Positions 7,006-14,287 of a stretch of DNA of 14,287 nt are shown here, one piece after another. The stretch is taken from contig JBLHKE010000107.1 of assembly GCA_047619485.1 (NCBI GenBank), positions 1-14,287 on the forward strand, given 5' to 3'. This stretch comes from JBLHKE01 sp047619485. GTDB lineage: Bacteria > Verrucomicrobiota > Verrucomicrobiia > Verrucomicrobiales > DEV007. The notes beneath the pieces were generated by a model. It saw only the letters and a program-made list of their open reading frames with translations. It ran no database searches and was not told where the DNA came from. Made by a program: the position numbers and the translations under genes. Each line of letters starts with the position of its first letter. Within the stretch, counting starts at the first letter, position 1.

Positions 7006-7147
7006 GCTATGTAGTTTCGGTACCTTTCCGAATTTCTACCAGGCGAGAACCATGCATATGGTCTGTTGGTCCGCTAACGAAAGAAGGCCAGCACCTCCTC
7101 GGAAACCGACCTTCTTGAAAAAGCTGATGGGTGTGGCCGAGCCGCAC

Positions 7148-7660
7148 CTACATCCGGCCGAATGGCGATGCTGGCACTTCGGTCGGCGTCGGTGGTGGCG
7201 CGGCGGCGGCGGCGAGTTGCGCTTTGTTGTGCGCGGCGGTGAGCAGTGCAGCTTCGACCGCGTGCAGGATTGACTCGTTGGTGCATGGCTTCGGTAGGAA
7301 ACAGCTGGCACCGGCATCGATCGCCTCCTGTGGGCGGAAAGCTGGAGCCCCGCTCCAGACGATGACAGGGGTGAGTTGGATCGATTGGTTGCGACGGATG
7401 TTCTCGAGCACGAAAATGCCGTTGCCCGCCGGGAGCCCGATATCGAGGATCACGAGATCTGGTCGCTCGCGCACGACCATGCTCATCGCCTGAGTGCCAT
7501 CGCCAGCGCCGAGGGTTTCAAAATTGTTCTGCTTCAGCAAAATCGTGAGCCAATTCATGGTATCGCGGTCGTCCTCGACAATCAAAATCCTCGCTCTCGT
7601 TCCTCCTGCAGAAGCTGGCTGAGCCTGTAACTGTGCCTGCATCGTATTCTGATTTATCAT
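7148..7660 (-). CDS. Stand-alone receiver-domain response regulator
   Basis: A 170-residue protein with one CheY-like receiver domain (residues about 23-145) and no DNA-binding or enzymatic output domain. The phosphorylation site is Asp73 in LVILDIGLP. The acidic pocket is Asp30-Asp31 in ILIVEDD, the switch residue is Ser103 in VIVWSGAP, and the conserved Lys is Lys124 in FLPKP. It ends in an Ala/Pro-rich tail (about residues 148-170) that is probably disordered. No histidine kinase lies nearby, so the partner is unknown. The frame is open to 7726, but a promoter at 7673-7701 puts transcription start near 7666. That leaves ATG 7660 (about 6-nt leader) or ATG 7642 (about 24 nt) as possible starts, neither with a Shine-Dalgarno. 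The gene is convergent with bioB. The 7081-7116 region downstream holds a 7-bp inverted repeat (AAGAAGG/CCTTCTT) that may help end transcription. Confidence 0.88.
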   Translation of the reverse strand: MINQNTMQAQLQAQPASAGGTRARILIVEDDRDTMNWLTILLKQNNFETLGAGDGTQAMSMVVRERPDLVILDIGLPAGNGIFVLENIRRNQSIQLTPVIVWSGAPAFRPQEAIDAGASCFLPKPCTNESILHAVEAALLTAAHNKAQLAAAAAPPPTPTEVPASPFGRM

Positions 7661-7672
7661 AATAGTATGAGT

Positions 7673-7701
7673 AATATATGTCTTAACGAAATTATAGTCA
7701 A
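7673..7701 (-). promoter_or_regulatory. Sigma70-type promoter of the response regulator gene
   Basis: On the minus strand TTGACT (7701-7696) and TATATT (7678-7673) are separated by exactly 17 nt, each matching five of six consensus bases. The surrounding DNA is strongly A+T-rich. Predicted transcription start is near 7666, so the mRNA would begin about 6 nt before ATG 7660. Confidence 0.6.
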
Positions 7702-7730
7702 AATATATATTATAATTCCCGTACATAGAT

Positions 7731-7772
7731 CTGAGCCGATTTTAAGGCCCATTTCAGCCCATTTCGGCTCAG
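7731..7772. promoter_or_regulatory. Inverted repeat with internal direct repeats upstream of the regulator promoter
   Basis: A perfect 9-bp inverted repeat, CTGAGCCGA (7731-7739) and TCGGCTCAG (7764-7772), encloses two copies of GCCCATTTC (7747-7755 and 7757-7765) spaced 10 nt apart, one helical turn. It lies about 30 bp upstream of the -35 box of the response regulator gene, where an activator or repressor site would be expected. TTTTCGCTCGTTT follows on the plus strand, so a terminator is the alternative reading, although no plus-strand gene leads into it. Confidence 0.4.
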
Positions 7773-7881
7773 TTTTCGCTCGTTTATCGATCTATCACGA
7801 CCAAGATTCACTCGTTCACCGCCAAGAGGCAATTCTTCGAACGGTAGATGTCAATCCCTAGGAGCCTGTCGGATCGGTTTC

Positions 7882-8280
7882 TTACCGGTAGAGAACGATT
7901 TGCCTCCAGTGCAGTCCACCATCGGCATTGACGACCTCCCAGTCGATTATCCTGAGCCTGTCAAACGCCTTTGGGTTGAGGATGGTGAAGCAGGAACCCT
8001 TGGTTGAGAGTGGGTTGCGGCGGTGCACAGCGGCCGAGAGCCGAGGCACGAGCGTGCTGTTGTAGTTGCCTAGGATGCGCTCCTTGTAGACTCAGTGCCT
8101 TTCGAACCCGGTACAGTTCTTGCCCTCTACCCAAGCCGTTTTCAGAAAGCTGCGGGCAAACATTCGTGCACCGAGCCCCGTGGGCGTCTCGGGCGTCATG
8201 TCGAACGTCTGTTTGGCAGTGAAGCCGTCCCTTTGCACACCGAGTAAACCGGAACTGCGATCAGGCTCAAATGCCTGTCT
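7882..8280 (-). pseudogene. Unidentified gene remnant with in-frame TGA
   Basis: A minus-strand frame is open from just after a TAG (8283-8281) to TAA (7884-7882), interrupted once by TGA (8094-8092). The two halves read as ordinary protein: upstream MTPETPTGLGARMFARSFLK and AWVEGKNCTGFERH, then, after the stop, VYKERILGNYNSTLVPRL and LNPKAFDRLRIIDWEVV, ending GLHWRQIVLYR. The mixture of aromatic, charged and hydrophobic residues on both sides of the TGA, in the same frame, suggests a decayed gene in which TGA replaced a sense codon (TGG is one base away). There is no start codon with a ribosome-binding site and the 5' part is missing. I do not recognise the family. It is transcribed in the same direction as the peptidase pseudogene upstream of it. 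Unmutated random frame cannot be fully excluded. Confidence 0.45.
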
Positions 8281-8372
8281 CTAATTCCCACTCAGGTAGA
8301 TCTGGAATCTTCAGCAGCGGGTTGCCAGCAAAGTCAGAATGCTCTGCGGAATCGTGCTGTGTTCCAAGATGA
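8281..8372. other. Spacer between two pseudogenes
   Basis: Ninety-two bases between the end of the peptidase pseudogene and the unidentified remnant. A minus-strand frame through it (8506-8267, ending PEWELETGI) overlaps the peptidase remnant in another phase and has no recognisable motif, so I do not call it a gene. Confidence 0.4.
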
Positions 8373-9720
8373 TCACTGAGATCCGCCCAGAGTTCTGATG
8401 CGGTAGAAGACTCGGCCTCCTCGCACGATGGGATCGCTGATTGTAAATCGGGTCGTGTCCTCCAGGGCCCTGACGCCTGGGGCACTTGTCCCTGTCGCCT
8501 GATCAAATGCGAAGCGGTAGATCTCGTCGAAGCTGTCGAGCGCCAAGCCAGTGGATCGTTCTAGGATGAGAATCGTTCCCGGCGGTGGTGCGTCACCGCG
8601 TCAAAAAGGTCAGATCTAGTTCAGAATTCTCTTCCACCGAAATATCGAAGAGCCGGGCGTTGGTGAAATCGACACTGTCAGGATCGATTCCGAGAGCGCG
8701 TTGGAGAAGAAGGGCAAGTCCGTCGCCGTCCCTGTCCGATAGGAGCGGCTCGTTGACCGGCTCTATCGAAAACTGTTCGTTGATTTCACGAACACTCCGA
8801 AGAGTGTCACTCTTTGTAAAAGAGGAAAAGCGGAGGTCGACCAATTGAAGACGCATAGAGTTGCCCAGCGCAAAAATGAGTTCGATGACAATGCGCGAGC
8901 CGACGAGTCCACCCGGGTCAGTTCCGAGCCTCAGTCCAATATCAGCCTCATAGGTGAGCTTAAGGGCGGTCGATTCATTGACAAAATTCAGAGCGACTTG
9001 GGCATCGATGAGTCAGGCTCCTGATTCATCGTCGACCTCAGCTGCGCCCATTTCGATGGCCGTCTCGCGAAGAATGAAGTCGATGTGAGAAGCCGGACGT
9101 GAACCGGCGCCACCTGCTTTTTCGAGGAGTAGAGCGGCGACTGCGGCGGCGTGAGGTGCGGCCGTCGAGGTGCCGAAGAGGTTGGGAAAGGTATCCGACT
9201 AGAACCGACTGGAATGGTGAAATCGAGGAAGGCATCGATCTCTGGCCCGGGATCAAAGTCGTGGAGTGATCCGCCGCTAAGTCCGGTAAATCCCGTAGCA
9301 AGGCGGAACTCGGACGCGTAGGACTGGCGATCGGAGTTTCCCGCGGCACTGAAATAGGCGGCACCATTGGCAGTGACGTCATTCACCGCCTGTGCGGTGA
9401 GTCCGGGTTCGGCGAAAAAGAAAATGTCGTAGACGATGATGTCGCAATCGGCATCAGCAAGCGCCCGGATCCCGTTAGCGAAGTCGGCTTGTCCGTTGAA
9501 AGCGGTGAAGAATTTTTGGGAAGCACCGGGTGCCAGATCATGAATGATCTGCATCATCGCGCGCCTTTCGCCGGATGCAGGCTGACTAAATTCTCTGAGG
9601 ACTTCGATCGCATCGGGTAGGTCACCATCGGTCACATCTTGGGGAGCCGTCGTCGCGGTGGCAGGAGCTGTTGCGAAGCTGTCGGAAAGAGTGCCGACGG
9701 TGTTTCGGCTGCCTGCTGTT
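8373..9720 (-). pseudogene. Decayed subtilisin-like (S8) secreted peptidase
   Basis: Conceptual translation across three frames gives one recognisable protein. From about 9715 to 9210 the frame reads TVGTLSDSF (catalytic Asp region), RRAMMQIIHDLAPGA, then ANGAAYFSAAGNSDRQSYAS and HDFDPGPEIDAF. From 9198 a second frame reads SDTFPNLFGTSTAAPHAAA, the subtilase Ser motif GTSxAAPH. This frame continues to a TGA (9015-9013) where the family has the second Gly of GAGLIDA, so GGA has become TGA. It goes on through SDRDGDGLALLLQRALGIDP (8760-8690 region), a DxDGD repeat-like motif common in exported Verrucomicrobiota proteins. Near 8595 it shifts to a third frame ending FYRIRTLGGSQ at TGA 8375-8373. 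Four lesions are seen: a missing N-terminal part (stop just upstream, no signal peptide), an internal deletion with frame change near 9197-9210, the nonsense codon and the last frameshift. It cannot make an active enzyme. Confidence 0.85.
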
Positions 9721-10061
9721 TACTTATAAAATTCTAAGAATGACTCCTGACGTTTCGTGACTTCGTGTGAGGCTTTACTAACTACTCGTATGGATTCAGT
9801 CATATCAGCCAATTTCTGCCATCGACGATCAGGGCTCTGCCTAGCAGGGGCTCACTCCTCCGCCCGAGGGTGGGGTCGCTTTCATCGCTGCATTCTCAAT
9901 GTAATCAATTACAAAGAGCCTGTCCCCTTTAACTCCCTCGTGCAAGCTGCTGGGATGGGGCGCCGCAAACGTTCGGGCAACTGGATGCCAATCCTAGGCT
10001 TCTCGATTTGACCAGACCTCTGGCAGAGTTGATGGTGGATCAGAAAAAATGATTAGTAGCG
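9721..10061. other. Gene-free stretch upstream of the cytochrome operon
   Basis: I see no convincing gene here; the plus-strand frame 9757-10011 is Ser/Arg/Cys-rich and lacks motifs. The stretch holds the broken 5' edge of the peptidase pseudogene on its left, a TGTAAT-CA-ATTACA palindrome (9900-9913), and GAGCCTGTCCCCTTTAACTC (9916-9935). The last, read on the other strand, resembles the AAAGGGGACAGG-type motif seen near REP-associated transposases. The promoter of the gene at 10062 must lie in the right part, but no clear -35/-10 pair was found. Confidence 0.5.
9900..9913. promoter_or_regulatory. TGTAAT-N2-ATTACA palindrome
   Basis: A perfect inverted repeat with 6-bp arms and a 2-nt centre, about 150 bp upstream of the cytochrome gene. 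The size and symmetry suit a dimeric regulator's operator, but the sequence matches no regulator I can name and a chance palindrome is possible. Confidence 0.25.
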
Positions 10062-12695
10062 ATGTCTTACAGAATTAGAACGATCTTGGCTCTGGCTGTC
10101 GTCACGTTAGCGGGCTTCGTATTCCACGTCATGGCTCGGGAAGTACCGCCCGATTCCGTTGATAATTTAGTGCCTAAAGCCAACTTTTCGGAGTTTGAGA
10201 AATTCGTCGCCCCGATTTTTATGAAATCTTGCTTGGATTGTCATGGGCCGAAAAAATCCAAGGGCAATTTTCGAGTGGATGAACTCGATCCGAATCTCCT
10301 GACAGGTGCAGACATCAATCGATGGGTCGAGATCTATGAGGTTTTGAGCAACTCAGAAATGCCACCGGACGATGAGCCTGACTACCATCTCGTCGATGAG
10401 GATCGCGCCAGAATCGTCGACTGGCTCGGGGCTGAAATGAGCAAGGCGTCTCAGGTTCGTCGCAATGAAGGTGTCCATACTTCATTTCGTCGTATGGCGA
10501 ACTATGAATACAACTATGCCTTACAAGATCTGATTGGACTTAATCTGGAATTTTCAGAACGACTGCCGCCCGAATCCGTTTCTGAGGATGGATTTAAGAA
10601 CAGTTCGGAATTGTTGCAGATGTCGGTGATGCAATTTGAGACCTATCGTGAGATCGCTTTAGACGCTCTCAAGAAAGCAACCGTCCAAGGGGAGCGTCCT
10701 GAAGTTGTCACCTATCAGATCCCGATGCAGGAGGCCATGGACAAAGCCAGCATGTTGAAGCAGAAGCCAATCAACAAAAATGATCCTGACTACTCGAAGA
10801 GGAAAAGGGCAACCCACATCTTTAACAAGGAGACAGGGGAAGGGTTTTTCTATCGATGGACTTATTATGTGGTTCTAGATCGTGCTCACCATGGAATTTG
10901 GAACCTGAAGCCTGACAAGGTCGTCAGCGATGTTCCCGCAGTTTCTAAGGTCGTTGCTGTCCTCCCGCCTTCGCAACAATTTAGATTAGACCTAGGGAAT
11001 TCTGTTCCAGATGAAGGCATCATACGTGTTCGGATGAGAGTCGGAGCGACGTCCAATCAAGCCAATCAGTATGCCAGCCTTCGATTGATCTTTGGGTTTC
11101 AAACCAACAATGAAGGGAAAATGTCAGCGAGGGTGAGCCAACGTGACATGGCGGTGACAGCGTCTGTTGATGATCCTAAGTTCATCACTTTTGAGTTTCC
11201 CCTCAGTGAAATTCCTCGCAATCCTTTTCGCCGGATCCATGAAGTTGGAGATTCTCCAAATGCGACTGAATTTCTCGAGATTCAGAATATCTCCAATGCC
11301 GGGACGGCTGGGGGAGGGGATCCCATTGATGTGCATATTGATTATGTCGAAATCGAAGCCGGGGTTTATGAAAGTTGGCCACCAAAGTCCCATACTCAAA
11401 TTTTCTTCGACAGCCCGAACAAGGACGATGAGAAAAGATACAGCCGCGAAATCCTGAAAAGGTTCATGACCAGAGCCTGGCGGCGCCCAGCCAAGGATGA
11501 GGAGGTCGAGCTCTACTCTGACTTGTTTTCCAAATACCGCCCGGAGTATGCCAGCTTGGAAGCTACCATCATCCAAGTGCTTGCAACTGTCTTGGCGGCG
11601 CCCGATTTCCTCTACCTTATTCAGGGGGAACCCGTAGATGATGCTAGTGGATCAACGACGGTCAGTGATCTTGAACTGGCCAGCCGGCTGTCATTCTTTC
11701 TGTGGTCTAGTATTCCGGACTCACCGCTTCTGGAGCTTGCTATCGAGGGCAAGCTGAAGAACCCGGAAATCTTGAATTCCCAGATAGAAAGGATGTTAGC
11801 GGACTCCCGTTCACAGCGTTTCTCTCGGAATTTTCTGGGCCAGTGGCTTGGTCTTGACGCTCTGGAAACGGTCATTATCGATCAGAAAAAGTTCAAAGGT
11901 TACGATGACATATTCAAAGAGAATATCCTCAAAGAACCTCTGACCTTTTTTAATGAAGTGCTGAAGAGGAACAGTAGCATTATGGACTTCCTTCACTCAG
12001 ATTATCTCATGATCAACGAGGCCTTGGCCCGGCACTACGGGATTCCCGAAGTTTACGGTCAGGAATTTCGCAAAGTTGCGGTAGGCCCAGAATCAAATCG
12101 TGGTGGGATTTTAACCACTGCCGCGGTGATGACGATGAATTCAACAGGGGTGGATTCGAATCCTCTGAAAAGGGGAATCTGGCTACTGGAGCGCATCCTA
12201 CACGACCCGCCGCCACCACCACCACCCAATGTTCCGGAGGTTGATCTAACTGACCCGAGGATTCTGAATATGACCCAAAAAGAGCGCATGGCGGATCATC
12301 GAAACCAGCCCGCCTGTAGATCTTGCCACGCCAAGATAGACCCTTGGGGGATCGCTCTTGAAAATTACGACGCGATCGGCGCCTACCGGACCAAGATCAC
12401 GGATAAGCCGATTGATGCTACGGCCGTTTTATACAACAAGCAAAAGCTGGACGGGGTCGGAAGCATGAAAGCTTATCTCTTAGCCACGCGACAGGATCAA
12501 TTTGCGAGGGCTATGGTGCACAAACTCAGTTCGTATGCCTTAGGGCGCCCAATGTCTTTTAGTGACCGAGGTGAGATTGATAAGATGACACGAGAACTCA
12601 GGCAAGGTGGTGATGGTTTGAAAGACTTGGTATCGATTATCATACAGAGTGATCTGTTTAGGTCCAAAATCACGACAGGATCCGACGATGAATAA
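10062..12695 (+). CDS. Planctomycete-type cytochrome with DUF1587/1595/1592/1588/1585 domains
   Basis: An 877-residue exported protein. Residues 7-25 form a signal peptide or membrane anchor ending near VMA. A PSCyt1-type haem-c site, Cys57-Leu-Asp-Cys60-His61-Gly, follows with the usual K-x-KGxFRVD context. DUF1587 (PSD3) begins near Arg143 (RRMANYEYNYALQDLIGL). Residues about 300-440 are a beta-rich region resembling the carbohydrate-binding-like insert of this family. DUF1595 (PSD5) lies about 455-520 (FMTRAWRRPAKDEEVELY), DUF1592 (PSD4) about 535-670 and DUF1588 (PSCyt3) about 690-790. The last contains PPPPPPPNVPEVD and a second haem site, Cys752-Arg-Ser-Cys755-His756, with AKIDPWGIALENYDAIG. 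DUF1585 (PSD2) closes the protein (HKLSSYALGRPMSFSDRGEI). The architecture is complete. Such proteins are numerous in PVC bacteria and suspected to work in extracytoplasmic redox or polysaccharide use, unproven. Its codons are more A+T-rich than those of bioB. It overlaps the next gene by 8 nt. Confidence 0.95.
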   Translation: MSYRIRTILALAVVTLAGFVFHVMAREVPPDSVDNLVPKANFSEFEKFVAPIFMKSCLDCHGPKKSKGNFRVDELDPNLLTGADINRWVEIYEVLSNSEMPPDDEPDYHLVDEDRARIVDWLGAEMSKASQVRRNEGVHTSFRRMANYEYNYALQDLIGLNLEFSERLPPESVSEDGFKNSSELLQMSVMQFETYREIALDALKKATVQGERPEVVTYQIPMQEAMDKASMLKQKPINKNDPDYSKRKRATHIFNKETGEGFFYRWTYYVVLDRAHHGIWNLKPDKVVSDVPAVSKVVAVLPPSQQFRLDLGNSVPDEGIIRVRMRVGATSNQANQYASLRLIFGFQTNNEGKMSARVSQRDMAVTASVDDPKFITFEFPLSEIPRNPFRRIHEVGDSPNATEFLEIQNISNAGTAGGGDPIDVHIDYVEIEAGVYESWPPKSHTQIFFDSPNKDDEKRYSREILKRFMTRAWRRPAKDEEVELYSDLFSKYRPEYASLEATIIQVLATVLAAPDFLYLIQGEPVDDASGSTTVSDLELASRLSFFLWSSIPDSPLLELAIEGKLKNPEILNSQIERMLADSRSQRFSRNFLGQWLGLDALETVIIDQKKFKGYDDIFKENILKEPLTFFNEVLKRNSSIMDFLHSDYLMINEALARHYGIPEVYGQEFRKVAVGPESNRGGILTTAAVMTMNSTGVDSNPLKRGIWLLERILHDPPPPPPPNVPEVDLTDPRILNMTQKERMADHRNQPACRSCHAKIDPWGIALENYDAIGAYRTKITDKPIDATAVLYNKQKLDGVGSMKAYLLATRQDQFARAMVHKLSSYALGRPMSFSDRGEIDKMTRELRQGGDGLKDLVSIIIQSDLFRSKITTGSDDE

Positions 12696-14085
12696 AAAAA
12701 CATTTCCGATGAAAAGACGCAATTTTCTCCAATGCGCCGGTGTTGGCCTGGCAATACCATGGATGGAAACCTTTGCCGCAAAAGGTGACCAGGATAATAA
12801 GCTCGCCCGCTTTGTGAGCGTTTATCACCCCGATGGAGTAGGTTTGCCGCGGAGAGATGATCCAGCCTGGAAAGACTGGAGTTGGTTTCCACAGGGTGGC
12901 GAAACAGATTTTAGGCTGAGCAAGGTTCTCGATGTCCTCGAACCTCTGCGCAGTGAAATTACCTTTTATTCAGGACTCTCACATCCCTCCGTTCGAAAAG
13001 TGATTGGCCACGCGAATGCCGACCAGTATTTGACCGCGGCAAATACTGGCAGTCACGGGCCTTACAAAAATTCGGTTTCACTCGATCAGATTCTTGCCGC
13101 CCATGCTGGCGAACACACTCGTCATTCCTCATTGGTCATGTCGACGAATGCTGGGACAGGTGCCCCACGTGCCACTCATACGTCTTCCTTTGACCAACAG
13201 GGTCGGCCGATACCGTCGCTGAATCGGCCCAAGCGGATTTTCGACATGCTTTTTGTGACCGGCGGAAAGGATACTCGAGAAAAACTGGCACAGAGTAAGA
13301 GTGCGCTGGATCTCCTAATCACCAATGTCCGTTCTTTAAATAGGAAACTTTCCAGCCATGATCGGCAGACCCTCGAACAGTATCTGGATGCCGTCCGCGA
13401 TACCGAGATCAAGCTGCTTAAGGCAGAACAGTGGATTGATGCGCCATTGCCGAAAGTTGATTCCAGCCACTTGAATCTGGATGTGACAGTCCGGGACAGC
13501 AGGGCTTATATCCAAACAATTTATGAACTAACCCACCTAGCTTTCATGAGTGATTCTACGCGCGTGGCAACCTACATGATGGGCCGGGAGAACACGGGAG
13601 GCCCTCAGGATCTCTTGGCGAGGGCGGTTGGTCTCAATAATGCCCATAGTTTAACTCACGACGTGAAGAAGCCCAATGGTTGGAGAAACCTAGGTACCTA
13701 TAATCGCTTTCAGGCAGAAGAATTTGGGCGATTTGTTCAAAAGTTAAAGGACACTCCCGAGCCAAATGGCGACGGCACGATGCTCGACAACACTTTTGCA
13801 ATGCACGGCTCTGCCTCGAGTAGTTTTCACCTCTCCCGAAATTACCCGATCATTTCTGCTGGTGGTAAAAACTTGGGCTTCGAAAATGGCCGTTACCTCA
13901 AATTCGGTAAGGGAAATGAAGACAACCAGGCCGGAGCTGGAATCGCGTCTGATACTGAGGGATGGAGGAGCGATCAAGAGTACGAAGAGGTTCCACTTGC
14001 CCACCTCTTCGTCACTATCCTGAAAAGACTTGGGGTTGAAACGGATGAGTTCGCCGGTTATCAAGGTGGATTGGATCGAGTTTAA
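12688..14085 (+). CDS. Tat-exported DUF1552 protein
   Basis: A 465-residue protein of the DUF1552 family (PF07586), the usual partner of DUF1592-type cytochromes. The N-terminus has a twin-arginine signal, Lys9-Arg10-Arg11-Asn12-Phe13-Leu14-Gln15, then a hydrophobic stretch and cleavage near Phe29-Ala30-Ala31. Typical segments are FVSVYHPDGVGLP, FYSGLSHP with GHANADQYLTAANTGS, VSLDQILA, SLNRPKRIFDMLF, a helical region (about 205-265), ELTHLAFMSDSTRVATYMMG and, near the end, PLAHLFVTILKRLGVETDEFAG. The fold is related to DUF1501/sulfatase-like proteins, but the reaction is unknown. ATG 12688 is preceded by AGGA (12677-12680) at 7 nt, the clearest ribosome-binding site in the window, and lies inside the end of the upstream gene (ATGAATAA overlap). 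The open frame further upstream (from 12649) only overlaps that gene. The family's gene pairing and the overlap show one operon. Confidence 0.94.
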   Translation: MNKKTFPMKRRNFLQCAGVGLAIPWMETFAAKGDQDNKLARFVSVYHPDGVGLPRRDDPAWKDWSWFPQGGETDFRLSKVLDVLEPLRSEITFYSGLSHPSVRKVIGHANADQYLTAANTGSHGPYKNSVSLDQILAAHAGEHTRHSSLVMSTNAGTGAPRATHTSSFDQQGRPIPSLNRPKRIFDMLFVTGGKDTREKLAQSKSALDLLITNVRSLNRKLSSHDRQTLEQYLDAVRDTEIKLLKAEQWIDAPLPKVDSSHLNLDVTVRDSRAYIQTIYELTHLAFMSDSTRVATYMMGRENTGGPQDLLARAVGLNNAHSLTHDVKKPNGWRNLGTYNRFQAEEFGRFVQKLKDTPEPNGDGTMLDNTFAMHGSASSSFHLSRNYPIISAGGKNLGFENGRYLKFGKGNEDNQAGAGIASDTEGWRSDQEYEEVPLAHLFVTILKRLGVETDEFAGYQGGLDRV

Positions 14086-14140
14086 TCACTAAGATTGCGC
14101 TATTTATATATTCCGGCTTAATCCCTATTTCGTTTTTGAT

Positions 14141-14171
14141 CTCGGGGCGCCGTGAAAAACGGCGCCCCGAG
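14141..14171. terminator. Strong 12-bp hairpin between convergent genes
   Basis: CTCGGGGCGCCG (14141-14152) and CGGCGCCCCGAG (14160-14171) form a perfect 12-bp GC-rich stem with loop TGAAAAA. It lies 55 nt after the DUF1552 stop and 11 nt past the stop of the convergent minus-strand gene. TTT follows on the plus strand but no long T-run, and on the minus strand ATCAAAAA follows. It probably serves as a two-way transcript end. Confidence 0.7.
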
Positions 14172-14182
14172 TTTAGATTGAA

Positions 14183-14287
14183 TCAGCCAAGTGCGATGGC
14201 TTCTCCGAGTTCTTCGTTGCTCATGGCTTTTCCATCCAGGTTCCAAGCACCGTCGACGGTGTGCACGACGTTGAAGTAGATGTTGTC
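14183..14287 (-). CDS. 3' end of an unidentified gene
   Basis: The minus strand is open from the right edge to TGA (14185-14183), giving the last 34 residues of a protein: DNIYFNVVHTVDGAWNLDG, then KAMSNEELGEAIALG. The sequence looks like real coding DNA (regular codon use, alternating strand then helix), and the stop sits just before the convergent terminator. The pattern of a strand, 'DG-x-W-x-x-DG' and a short 'S-x-E-E-L' helix is not enough to name a family. Confidence 0.6.
   Translation of the reverse strand, partial: DNIYFNVVHTVDGAWNLDGKAMSNEELGEAIALG

Noticed and set aside
7660..7726. Upstream start of the response regulator at ATG 7726
   Set aside because: It would begin upstream of the predicted -35 box and adds a Tyr/Asn-rich AT-derived peptide not seen in receivers.
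7862..9924. Word GAGCCTGTC occurring three times (7862, 7954, 9916), possible insertion-sequence ends
   Set aside because: All copies have the same orientation, only 9 bp match, one lies inside the coding-like remnant, and no transposase is present.
9757..10011. Plus-strand 84-codon open frame
   Set aside because: Composition (Ser, Arg, Cys) and lack of motif, signal or ribosome-binding site indicate non-coding DNA.
11124..11576. Minus-strand open frame within the cytochrome gene
   Set aside because: It is antisense to a well-supported coding frame with full domain content and has no features of its own.

Overview
The window looks like chromosome from a Verrucomicrobiota bacterium or a close PVC relative. 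The main evidence is a planctomycete-type cytochrome gene (PSCyt1/PSD domains: DUF1587, DUF1595, DUF1592, DUF1588, DUF1585) followed by a Tat-exported DUF1552 gene. A DUF1080 lipoprotein and the remains of a subtilisin-like exoprotein with a DxDGD-type C-terminal motif point the same way. Many proteins carry export signals, and clear Shine-Dalgarno sites are rare. No phage, CRISPR, tRNA or rRNA sequence was seen.

Layout. Positions 1-2849 (minus) hold one very long open frame that runs off the left edge: an exported, Ala/Glu/Gln-rich coiled-coil protein of at least 949 residues. A structured repeat (3003-3103) lies in the divergent intergenic region. A plus-strand cassette of four exported proteins then occupies 3122-5840: a DUF1080 lipoprotein, a small PsbP/Mog1-like lipoprotein, a Tat-exported cupin that matches the plant cysteine oxidase/cysteamine dioxygenase (PCO/ADO) family, and a secreted protein with a possible caspase-type His/Cys pair. 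Biotin synthase (bioB, 5989-6984) follows behind a large imperfect inverted repeat. A stand-alone receiver-domain response regulator (7148-7660, minus) has a good sigma70-type promoter.

From about 7860 to 10060 the DNA is decayed. It holds an unidentified remnant with an in-frame TGA (7882-8280) and a subtilisin-like peptidase pseudogene (8373-9720). The pseudogene has lost its 5' end, has an internal deletion with a frame change, carries a GGA-to-TGA type nonsense codon, and has a further frameshift. The remaining 340 bases show only small repeats.

From 10062 to 14085 an intact two-gene operon (PSD-domain cytochrome plus DUF1552 protein, 8-nt overlap) is visibly more A+T-rich in codon choice than the left half, so the two sides of the decayed zone may differ in history. 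The operon ends at a strong 12-bp hairpin (14141-14171). Beyond it lies the 3' end of a convergent minus-strand gene.

The most interesting parts are the exported thiol dioxygenase-like protein, its caspase-like neighbour and the repeat in front of bioB. Functional links among the cassette genes are inference from gene order and shared export signals.
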